Shown: in pieces, positions 49,574 through 61,403 of the stretch
How positions within the stretch are numbered: the first letter of the stretch is position 1
Layout of the letters: every line of letters begins with the position of its first letter
DNA from: Pampus argenteus
Lineage: Eukaryota; Chordata; Actinopteri; Scombriformes; Stromateidae
DNA: 64,000 bases
Assembly (NCBI GenBank): GCA_036937835.1
Contig: CM072862.1
Location: forward strand, 18,320,501 to 18,384,500
Direction: 5' to 3'
The notes under the pieces: generated by a model
Told to the model about the DNA's origin: nothing
Database searches by the model: none
What the model saw: only the letters and a program-made list of their open reading frames with translations
Translations under genes and position numbers: made by a program

Positions 49574-52500
49574 TTAAGACATGACTTCTTTCAGTGTCTC
49601 ATTTTCTTGTCCCTGTGATTCACTATCTGACAGCAGAGCAGTGTGAGTTGGCACAGCGATCCTATAGGGCAAATTATCTTTAGTCAACATCTTCCTGGTG
49701 GCGGAGACCAAGCGGGAATAGTTGTTCGGGTTGTACTCTGACAAAGGCTGCCGGGAGCAGAGTAGTGGCAGGTGGTCCCTGTTGGGATGAGACAGGAAGA
49801 GAGGTGGCCGGCGCTGGCTCTCACCCTCCTTCAGCGAGTCTGGGAGCGGCTTGCGTTTACTTTCGGGCAGGAGCATGATACAGAGCACAGAGAGGACAGC
49901 GAATGAGGCAAAGATGACATGGTGGAGGAAGTAACCGCCGTTGTTTTGTAGCTCCATCAGGGAGGAGGCAGCCATGCCGACACACCCTGCTGCCAGCACC
50001 AGACCCAGGCAACCACCTCTGAGAGAGAGGGAGGAGGTAAGATAAAGATGTAAAGATCACGCAATACTTCCTTGTGTGGTAAAGGATAAGACTGCTGTTT
50101 TTTTGCTCTTTTAATGAGATTTGTGGACAACAACATAACTTACCTCACTACGGTGGGCATCACCTCACAAGCGAAGAATACGCTGAGCATGGCGAGAGCC
50201 TGAGAGAACAGCAGACCCACGACAGAAAGCACCAACACCAGGCCTCCACGCAGGTCTGACACACAGGATAAACAACAGAATAACGTATTACATTTCTGTG
50301 AAAAAAATATAACTGCAGCATCATTTACATCAGAAATAATCAACGGTTTCTTATATGTGACCCAAAACTGGCATAATCCAAACTTTTAGAGTTGTCATGT
50401 GAATATCAGTGTGACATTAAGCTCCAAATAGATTATATGCATATCATTTGACCCCATGTTGGGTGCACACCAAACTGATCCACTGTATTTCCTTCATTTC
50501 AACACATTTATTTGTTTAAAAACTTAAAGACATTTTATTTAACATCATGTGTCACCAATTCACCTATAATTCTTTTAACCACAAATGACTGGTGGTGGTT
50601 CCAGGTTTTTTGTGGTCTTACATTATATTTAAATTAATACTTTGGGGTTTTGGATAGTATGTTGGACAAAATGAGAGAAAATTACCAGCAAATTAATAGA
50701 TTCTGAAAGTAATCATTAGTTGCAGCATTATTTATGATTAAATATTTAGAGGTGGTGGAAATGAGCTTTTGCAAAAGGGCTCATCATTGTTGATATCCAC
50801 AATAGAAAATAGCACAAATGTTCTAAAAGTAAAATGCTCTAATAAATAAATTGTGGGGATGTAACATACATGGAGTGAGGGCCAGCAGCAGCAGTGATGA
50901 CAGTCCAGTGATGATGGCACAGAGTAGAAGCATACCCCGTCGACCAAAGTGATTGACAGACAGGCAGATAAAGATGCAGGCCAAAGCTCCAGTTACCACT
51001 CTAAGAAAGTAGCTGAAGTAGAAGTTGGTGGAATAACTGTACAGGTTTCTGGTGAAACAGTACTGGATGCCTGTTCCAATAAACCTAAAGGGGAGAGGAC
51101 AATATACATCAATGAAACACAAGCTGTTTTATGTCTTCAGACATATTTATACACAATGAGAATAATTATCAACTGTCTCAAGGCTCAGACTCAAAACTCA
51201 CAGAGTGAAGCTGAGGATGAGGCAGTTCTTCCAGATAACTCGAGTCCGACGCAGCTCCAAAACAGAAAAATACTTTGGCTGGCAGTCTTCTCCATATGTT
51301 GAATTGATCTCTATAAACAGAAAAAAGGAGGGTTAAGAACAATTTACCAAAGATCCAAAGGTTACCATCTAACTGCAGGTTTTGAGGGAAAGGTTTAAAA
51401 TCTATTCGTTACAAATCCTGCTACTTGCTTCAATACTCTCTCAAACTACTGAAGAAAAGGGCAAAAAACATAGCTTGTAACATAAGCAAAGGTGCATACG
51501 CACAGGTGTACCGAGGATAGTTGATGCTGTGTTAAAGGCAAAGTGTGATCACATCAAATGCTGATTTGATTTGTATAAATTGAAAAATAAAAACCATTCA
51601 TAGCATTATTTTTGAAAGCATCCTCACTTCATCTTCACTGCCTAAAACGCACAAACTTTCCTCCTGATAAACATGCATAAAGGAAACCAACCCCATTTAT
51701 GTTCTAGATAATATTATAGCTACATAATGTTCACATTGTTGCTTTCCTCAAGAAAAAACAAACATTGAGAACCACTGAAGTTTGTGTCTTTGTGTGCATA
51801 CACAGTGTTTGTACCTGACAGCAGGGTTTCACCAGGGTGGATTTCATCCCGGAGACACACACCGTTCCTGGTGGAGAATTCCTGAAGGCTCCTCTTCACC
51901 TGAGGGATTTGAGTTGTTGCCAGCAGCCAACGAGGAGACTCAGGAAACACTGGTGCACAGCTGAGGAAAACAACTGTCATCATATCTCAAAGAGATACAG
52001 AGCTCAAACATTCTCTGTAACATCTTCATGAGGCCTTGCTATCTAGATTGCTGAGATATTTAACATTTTTACTTGAGTTCAGAGCCACTAATCATGATCA
52101 TCAACCACAGCATAGTTTCCTCATTCCAACTCTGAAATGGAGAGAGAGCTGCTTTCTGGTACCAAGCACCTTCTTACTGCAATGAACTGTAAAACAAACT
52201 GAAGTCATTTGTTCCTTTAAGGTCTCTCACGTAAAAGAGACAATGACCCCTATAAGACTTTCTGAATAAATAAACTAAACTAAGTTTGAATGGTGTTCAC
52301 AAGAATTTCCAAGGTAAGATTTTATTTATTTAACCCTGTGGATTCATGTGAAGCTTGAACCAGGAGCAACACCAAACTGCCTACAGGTGACATCAAATTA
52401 TGTCACAATGAGAGACTCATACAAAAAGCACCACTGTAAAATAATAAACTGCCCTTCACACTTCTTCAAATACACACACGGTGTCCACCTACCACCCCAA

Positions 52501-55500
52501 ACATGACAGTGTGTCTGACTCACCACCAATAGGAAAGCAGCAGGAGCAGAGGTAAAGTGGCAACAGCCTGGAGAATGGGCCAATCGCGGCACAGAACGGC
52601 AATGCCCGGCAACAGCAGCTCTGCGAACACTGTGAAGAAGCCACTGACCATGGCAACCATGAGACGATGGGGAGGGTCACACAGCTCCAACCCTGAGAGA
52701 AAGTGATGGGAACAGATGGAGGAAAGACAGATACCATCAAAACATTGCTGAAGGAAAACGAAAACATTTGTCCAAAACCAATTGATTGTCTGTCAGGACA
52801 TGAACCACATGACTTCACACATGAGGCTCCTACTGGCTGTAGCAGTGAGTAAAAATGTGTTGATTCAAACTTCATGTCAACAAAAGTCATGCGTATGGCT
52901 TGACACTGATGCAGGCATCGACATTTGTTTTATATATATATATATATATATCATGAATCATGAATCTTACACAAATTTCCCATAACTAAGACCCCAATTA
53001 ACACTTAAAACAGCACCTACAGTAAACTTTTCAATGTTTCAAGAGGTTCTTCACTGTCATTATTCCTGTTTGCAGATGATTCGCTACTACTTGTAATGTC
53101 ACAGATCAACTTTTTTCCACTACAACTGTCCACTTTCAGCAGAGTAATGTGGAACAAGCCTTCAGGTGTCAAACTCTGCGCACACATAATTTTTAACTGT
53201 GAATCTTAAACATCCAGCTCAAGAAACGAGGAGAAAAGCACATTTTTTACTGGAGGGGGAATAAAACTGCCTCATTTAATTTAGTGGCTGTGCTACTTAT
53301 AGCCTTCATTGGTCTGATAGCTTGATCATCATGGCTAATGTTTGGAAAGATTAGCTAGATATTACTGTGCCAGTTTGCTTCATTTTAACAGAGTGAAATC
53401 TTACACATCTGTTTTTATATATCAATTCAATCCCTTTAATCCACAATACAGAACAATCAAATGTCTTAAACGGTGGAATCTACCTACTCTTTCCTTTTGG
53501 TACAACTCTCTGCATTGTGTTTGTAGGTCAACAGCAAAGCACACCATTGGGAAATGAGTACACAGAGGGTTCAAGAAGTTAAGCTGCTAGAAGTTAAAGT
53601 TCTTTTAACCTCAGGTACCGATGGAAACTTATTTGTGCGTCTGTCAAACTGTGCGAGTTTCTGTGAACTTTAACCTCTTTCCGAAAAGGAAAATGAGGAG
53701 CTCACTTCCTGCTTACTTCCTTGCCTTCAATTCTGTCCAGCTATTGTTTTCCTCTCTCTGCAGAGGAGCTGCACTGGCAGGACATCACTGAGAAACATTT
53801 TTTCTCAGGGCCCAGCCCAATGCAGCTTCTATCTGCCCTAAAAACAAAAAACAAAACCTGGACTCAATCTAGCCTTGACCTCACAGGAATGTGGGAGTAT
53901 GTACGTATGCATGGGCGTGCGTATTTCAGATAGGACCACTTTAAACTCTCCACTACCTAATACCACCTCCTCCCATGTAGGAATGTGTACTTTTCCTACA
54001 AACATTATTTTCATACAAACATAATTACATTCCTACTTTAAATTGTTTTTTAGACAGTTCTAGAGGGAAAAAAAACCTGTATTTAAGTGTCCATACTAGC
54101 CAGACATCTCATATGATAGATCAAGTCATACAGAAGAAGGGGTTATACACTGGTGAGCCCCTAAAAGAGGCCAGCTGAGAGGGAGAAGTAAAGAAAATCC
54201 TCAACAGCTGCGTACTGTCAGTCAGAGCTCAGCACAACACGTTGTAGTTTGTTATCAGCTAAAATCACAGTCCACTGTCATACACCTAGTCTAAATAGTA
54301 TAATTCACTTTTCCTTAATCTAAAAGGTTACACCTCTTCAAGCCTCTAAAAAGATAACAAAATATTCAAAAGATCACATCACTCATCACTCTGTTTGTAG
54401 CTCATAGACATATATAACCTGTGACAAGGTTTTGTAGACATGGTTTCAATTTTAAGGGTCACGAGCCAAAAAGGTTGAGAGGGCACCACTGCCTCGGTGG
54501 ATATATTTTTGGCCCCAGTTCGGTGTGTTTGAGCCTCCAGTGTAACTTGAAATAAAGGCTGCATACTCTTAGGCTTTATGCATGTAGGAACAACTGAGTA
54601 ACAGAGAGAAGCTGCCTGAATCAGCTATAGTCATAATTGCCATTGAGCCCTTTTTTAAAAACTGGATTGCACTGTTCATTACTACATATTGCCTTAGTAA
54701 GGTGTATCTTCAAAATCTGTATTTTTCCAACAAACCAACCAACCAAGGAAAACTAATGTTTATCCAGTGGGATATCCAGAATTCATTAATGCAAGAAAAC
54801 ACATTTCAAATTAAGTAAAAACAAGAGAACAAGAGATTGTCAGGCAACAACAAAATAATGTCCCTTCTGTGCATCCACTGAATGTTTTTAGTATCTTAAT
54901 ATAACAGTCGATTTGTCTGACTCGAGGATATGATCTGATGGAAATAATTCAATTATTCTTTATTTTCTAAGAGACTGAATGATAAAGGCTGAGCAGACAC
55001 GTCTTTGTTACAAGATCACAGGAAAAAAAAGAGAGATCACATAAGGTGGAGATGGGAAGAGATTAGAGATAATGTCCAGAACATTATGTGATCCATCTAC
55101 AGTGGACTTACTTCCTCTCCTTATGCAATATACTGTTTTATTAAAAGTGATGATAAATGTGCTGAATATGAAATGCTTAAGTTACAGAGCATGTAAGATA
55201 TTTTTCAGTCATGTCTGATTTTGACACTTTATTGTGTTTCCTGAAATTAAGATATAAAAAGATGTAAACACTACAATAAGATAATAAGCAGCATTTCACA
55301 TTAGCTTTTAGCTTTTCTTATCTTTGACTGATAAGATAATTCACTACGTGGGCCATTTGTATTCAGTATTTATCTCACAGGCCAAATGTTTTTTTGTGTT
55401 CGTTTTGACTGGATAAAGCAATAAAACAAACTGTACCAGATACTGGCTGTGCGGTTGCTGCCAGTCTGCTTTAACACACTCAGGAACCTGCAGTATGCAA

Positions 55501-58389
55501 ACAACAGGACAGGATTTTGGCTTTGGGCAAAGCCTACAATGGCTGCAGAAAGCCCATAAATGTAAGATATCTAAAATAATATCAAACAATCGCCAACCAT
55601 TCTTTCAGCGTACTGGTACACAGGGACTTTCCCCCTAATGATACATGATACATAATAATAACCCACAGCATGTCTTGGATTGTGGATGAACAGTAATGTT
55701 CATGTGTCACCTGCTCCTGCACTTCCTCTATCTGCTTCCTATGTTGCAAATTATTTATCACATTTGTGTCCGTTCTGCTACTTTATATAATTTATTGGAT
55801 TCTTTATATTAAAGTTCAAGTAACAATTTGACTTAAAAAAACAAAATGTTAAAGAATATGACACATTGCATGAACACAGGGTCATACAATGACTCAGAGT
55901 GAGGGTGCAGGAATCCAAAAGTGCTCTCTAACATAAACACAGTGTTTTTTTCCAAACCCCCAGAGAAGTTTATTAATGAATAAGGCTGCAACCGCAGAAT
56001 ATTAACACTTCAATGGATACTCACTGACGATATATGATGATACAAACACGCCAGCAAGCATGACACCTTGACAGAGGCGTAGCAAGAGAAACACCACAGC
56101 ACTGTTGGACAAACACACCGCCACTCCAAACAGAGTGGACAGACTGATGGAGAGGAGGAAACCCCGACGACGACCCAACCTGAAAACAAAAATAAAAAAA
56201 TCACACTGCTACTGATTCTTAGTCAGACTTACGTAAAAAAAAACACAAAAGTGAAATCTAATTATTCCTTACCAGTCGCACAAGGAGCCGATAAAGATGT
56301 ATCCCAGAATCCATCCTGTCATGAAGCAGATGTGTTGCACAGGGATTTTCCAGTAGTCACTGCAAACCAGGTTCCACTGCGGGAGGAAGAGAACGACAAG
56401 TTGAAGACAGCTACTGAGTGTATTTGATGTATAAAAAGGTGTCCATGAAAGCAAACAATAATTTTCAATTTGCTCCATGTTTCATCGTATTTCAGTTGGG
56501 TGACCTTTGACCTTTTTGATACACATCAACTGAAAAGCACGGCCGCATGTCAAAGAAAAAGGTAGATGAACAAATTGTCACCACTGTGCTACATTTATTA
56601 TAATTTAACTGGGTAACATGCTGAGAATAGCAGGCTACCAGTCGAATCACAAGCACAGAGATTTCTGTGAGCAAACTGGAATGTAGATCATGTCACTTCT
56701 AATTGAATTTAGATGTCTGCTGACAGTGTTATTACATTATAGAACAAAGCAGTGCTCAAAGTAGAGCAGGCCAGCAGCTCTACTCCTTAGTTAGTACCAG
56801 TCGCTGCCTGTAAGGAAATTCTTCACCACTCCCCCATCTTCCTTCTCCCTCCATCTCCTCTGCTCTGTGTGTGTGCGTGTGTGTGCGTGTGTGTGTAATC
56901 ACAGTATTTAATAATAGAGTATGTTTTACAGACACAGAGTTTCAGACCAATCAAAGTGCCACAAGAAATATTGAATAAAATGATGAGAACATTGTGGATA
57001 CCACGTCACATACAGGTGTGGACAAAATAACAAACAATACAAAAATATGAGGCAGCACAGTAATTGGCTGTATTAACCAGTGGTATGAAGAAATCTTTCT
57101 GGTTTGCCCCTGAAGTGATTAAGCACAATCCTGAAGGGGAACAAGAGTTTTTTGATGCCACCATTAACCATTCAGGTTAATGCTCTCTCGCCTCAATATT
57201 TTACTGCTTTGCTTTAATTAGATTAATTGATAAAGAGTTGGAGCCCTCTGTGAAACATACAGTGTTTTCTCTAAAACTGTAATGCAACAAAAAGTGAAGT
57301 TGGGCAATAGGATTATATACTGTACTAGATGATACAAAACTGAGGTCCTTTTTATCAACAATGTTTAAACCCGACACACAACTTCCTCTGGATAAAAGGG
57401 TGAAAAAAGGGAAATGTTATGCATCTTTCACGTGTTTAGAGTCTACTTGAGACCGTTGCTTCCGCGCATGTCGTCATGATTTCTGTGAACTTCTCATTTT
57501 ATGCGGTAATTTTACAGTGTTTGCATCTCCTGACTACTAAACTGTAACTCTATCACTACTACAAAACCGTACAACTATACGAGTGAGTTGGACACTTGTC
57601 AATTTTAGAAGAGGTCTAATAATTATCATTTTTACAAGCAGGTTTTGAAAAGTTACACAAATGCCTGAATTAACATGTCTCTACATCCCTCCATGTTGCC
57701 CATGTTTGCTGTGTGGTTATTTCCATTATTGATTAGTCTACTTGTTTATTTTCCCGAGTCCATGTTTACTCTTTTAAAAAGAAAAAAGTCTCATCACAAA
57801 TAGTTGTCTGAATTGCATAAAGTTTGTAATGTTATGACAAGTGGTTACAAGCAGAGCCTCACCACCCACAGAAATACGAACGATGGCCTCCGAATCCACT
57901 TGAATCCACCTGACTGCCTCAACAAAAACATAATGAGCTTTACCAACTGATTGTGCAGCACTTACATACTGTGTGGTATTTCTGATATTTTGTCCACCCT
58001 CTCTGTATGTACGACTGATGAACACTATTATATATATGTATTCATTCTTTCCTTTAAATCAACTTTTCCTCAATCTCAGTGAATGAGCTCACAGGCAGAG
58101 GAAGCTGCTGCTGGAGAACGATGTGTTCAGGGTCTCAGGAAGGAACTCGGAGGCCTCAGACTTCCTAACGCCACAGTTTGTCATGTAGGAAAAGGAGGAA
58201 TGGTCTCCTCGCTGCCTGTAGCCGTGATACACAGGCACACATCTAAAGGAAAATGCTAAGGCGTTATCACCCATAATGACGTTATTTTGCTGCTTGCCAG
58301 CCATACTTTCCTACTGCAGGTCATTATAAACAATCGTTATTGTTTACAGACGGCATCAAATACTGGTGTTGCTTTAACATGTAACAGCA

Positions 58390-58421
<32 letters not shown>

Positions 58422-59629
58422 ATTTGTACTGGGTCACATTGAGAAACATTATTGTTTGAAGTCTTATCAATATTTGCAGACTGGGATGGATCCTTGAGTA
58501 ACACAAGTCCAATGAAACAGACTGAGGAGAGGATAAACAAGTTTCTGATGCTTATTTACATAATGTTGCACAACAATCTTGTTGCCATCACACCCAAAGT
58601 AAAACTTATTGTTTGGTTATAGTTATAAAAGATAGATCAAAGATAATCCATATTTCTCACAAAACTTTTTTTTTTCATAAAGTCTTTTTTTTAATAGGCA
58701 GAACCTTAATATGTAAACTTATTGCTATAGATCTATGAGATATATATGTATGTATGTATGACTGACATGCTGAACTGTTATTTATGACCCTTGATAACCA
58801 GACAGCAGATAAGCAAGAGTGAAACAAGGACCCAGGACAACTACAAGGTTTTAACTGTTCAATCTGAACAAATAATGTCCAAACACCATAAACTGTTGTG
58901 TGTCTTCATGTTCACACGTTTCCAGCAGAGATAAACCTCTTTAATTCAACGGACACTGGACCAAATCCAGTTCATCACCACCACCATTTTGGAGCAAGGC
59001 TAAAAAAAAAAAATTAATTAGTTGTCAAAGTGACCAATGAACATGCTTTAAAATTATAATAATTTTCTGCGTCTTGTCTTACAAATATATGACTCCGACT
59101 CAACTCTGGAGGTCAGGTAAAAAAAGAAGTAGATAAAGTGCCTGAAAAAGCGTAAAAATGACAGCTTGTCTAACGTCTTTAAACAAGTCCAAACACACAC
59201 ACAGACCTAAATGATAACCTGAGGACTAGACAGACTTACCTCAGTGACAAAGTTACTCTGGAGCCCCGCATTATGGACGTACTCCCACCCTTTGGTGCAG
59301 GACACCCTCTCCCTGGGCACATTTCCAGAAAAGTCCGAGGTGTTGGGTGGGTACTTGAAAAGCTCGCAGTGGCTCAGGCTGGTGCCGTTTACCCAGGGGA
59401 TGTTGAGGTTGAGGTATCCCTGCCTGGAGAAGTTGCTGAGGAGGAAGGCGGAGGGCAGAAGCTCCGGGTCGGGCTTGCAGTGGTACGAGTCCGGGATAAG
59501 AGTGTAAAAAACGTCGCTAAACAGATTCAGCATGACTGCAAAGTTGGGGAACCAGCTGAAGACGACCACGATTCGGTTGTAGCGTCCATAGCCGCCGGTG
59601 TGAGGGAAAACCTTCGTCTCATAATCCAT
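49574..59629 (-). CDS. slc22a31: SLC22-family organic ion transporter (SLC22A31-like)
   Basis: Twelve-TM major facilitator carrier, plasma membrane; substrate unknown. Nine exons join with consistent phases to 614 aa: 59240-59629, 56273-56376, 56025-56179, 52524-52692, 51815-51960, 51202-51310, 50870-51084, 50144-50255, 49574-50018. Exon 1 holds TM1 and the large cysteine-bearing extracellular loop with N-glycosylation sites. WNLVCSDYWKIP and GSLCDWLGRRRG (TM2-TM3 turn) are SLC22 signatures, as is FPESPRWLL after TM6; a second NHFGRRG precedes TM9. The C-tail is long and polar. An upstream in-frame ATG at 59704 would add 25 residues; MDYETK at 59629 fits the usual SLC22 start better. The name follows family features plus position beside dpep1 (human 16q24.3). 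SLC22A31 function is unsettled, so no substrate is assigned. Confidence 0.87.
52931..52951. repeat. (TA)n microsatellite in slc22a31-like intron
   Basis: Uninterrupted TA dinucleotide run in the intron between exons 3 and 4. Confidence 0.9.
54455..54515. repeat. hAT-like terminal remnant in slc22a31-like intron
   Basis: GGGTCACGAGCCAAAAAGGT followed by TGAGAGGGCACCACTG resembles decayed hAT ends (...AAAGGTTGAGAACCACTG). Nothing else was recognised in this 3.3-kb intron apart from the (TA)n run. Confidence 0.3.
58389..58418. repeat. (TG)n microsatellite
   Basis: About 14 TG units in slc22a31-like intron 1. A shorter mixed TG/CG run lies near 56866-56896 in the same intron. Confidence 0.9.
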
Positions 59630-59704
59630 TTGAAACGGAGTGTTTGCTGTAACAGATGGTTCAGCTTCGCCGCTGCTGCTGCCTCTGGCGCAGTGAGTGC
59701 GCAC

Positions 59705-61400
59705 GAGTGAGCCGGGAGGAAGAGGCGGAGGCTGCGTGGATCAGACACGCGGGGTTTTGGGATCGACCTATGACACACCTGCTCGGTTGCTGGTGTGACT
59801 AATTTTTGGAGAACCTCTGAGTCAACGCTTTTTAAAGTCACCAACAGCAGCATAGAGAGCAGACTGCTGGTAAGATACAGCTAAACATACAAACATTTAG
59901 TGACTCACTGGGTCTTTGAACACATGACCTCTTTTGCTTCTTGTTTCTTGGATGTTTGAGCAGAATTTGACACTACAAGGCAGTTTTCCCATTCACCTGC
60001 AGAAAGTGAAAAGTTTCTCTGAGTTAAAGGGCTGTATCTGTGAGCATGATTTGTGAAATCACAACCAGTTTGGAGCCAATTCTGGTCCAATATTTAACTT
60101 ACACAAGTAAAAGCCTCCACTGAAGCCTCCAGTGCACGTATACTTATATACTTTTACTTTAGTAAAAAATAACAACACAACATTGTAAAAATTCTTTACA
60201 AGTAAAAGTCCAGCATGAAAAAGCCCACTTAAATAATATTCTGAAATATTGTAGTCCCTGGTATTATTAAACTTTAAGAACAATGGATCCTACATTTCCC
60301 ACAATGCAACTAAACAGCATCTTTCTGTAGGCTGCCGTCTAATTGGTCATGTCTTTCAAACACCACACCCCCACTGGCAGTTTTTTTTCCACCCAAACTT
60401 TAAAAAGCTCCAGAATAGTAGCACTCCTTGTGATGAGTAAACTAAACTTCATGTTAAATTGGTGAAGTGGCCCTTTAAATATTTTCCTAGTCTATTTATA
60501 TAATAAATGGCATGACTAAATATCTATTCTTTGATATCAAAATCTAAATTTTAATTTAAATATTTGATATTAGGAAATAAGAATAATTTATTTCTGATAT
60601 CACAAAAAGTAAATTTGACATCAAAGGAAAAGTCTAAAAGTTAAATCCACTATTATCATTAGTCAACAATCATCATAAGGTCAACAATCAACTATTGACA
60701 ACTAGAAGTATGACTTATTATCAGCATGATCAATAGTTTCATGTAACTTAAGTTGGGCCATAGTTAAGTGTCATGTGATACTGAATCATCTGATCAGCTG
60801 GACTTGGACTCAGGGTCGAGGAATGCTTCTTGCTTTTTCTAGTCCAACAGGTGACATCTGTCTCTCACAGTCCACACTCACACTCAGTAAGTGTAACAGG
60901 AAGTGTAACAAGTTACCAGGAAGTGATCAAATGACAGCATATGACTTGTAACATAAACTGGTTTTTCTGCCTTGTGACAGAGACATAAATAGGTTTGGTA
61001 AAATTAGATAATCTGTCAAGTGACATAAGTCCAATGTGCAAAAATTGCAAAGATAATTGTAAATAATCGGGACATTTAAAATAATTACTTATAAGTCCAG
61101 GCTGTTCTTAATGACATGAAAGGAGATTAAAATATGAACAGAAATTTGTTTTTGGCCGATGGCATTCAGACTGACTGACTGAACTCATTTTATCATTATA
61201 TTAAGATAAATGTTATCATTTAAGTGCATATTCATTATTTAAACAGTATATTTTCTTGTAAGTGGATATATTAGGAGTGTATTTAAACTAACTGGTGGTA
61301 CCTTTGATGGTGTGGCTGTGTACCTTTCAGATTTTAAGATGACACAGGCAATGCAAACACAAAAAGGAAGAACCAGAGAGGGGAGCTGGTAATATTTCAA
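59705..61400. other. Spacer upstream of slc22a31-like gene
   Basis: Should hold its promoter on the minus strand, but no TATA box was placed. 60290-60307 (CTACATTTCCCACAATGC) matches the ZNF143/THAP11-type SBS motif closely; similar wording also occurs in fish repeats. AT-rich otherwise. Confidence 0.4.
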
Positions 61401-61403
61401 AGT

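Noticed and set aside
59273..59710. Plus-strand open frame of 145 codons
   Set aside because: Antisense shadow of GC-rich SLC22 exon 1; Gly/Val/Ala-rich with no domain.
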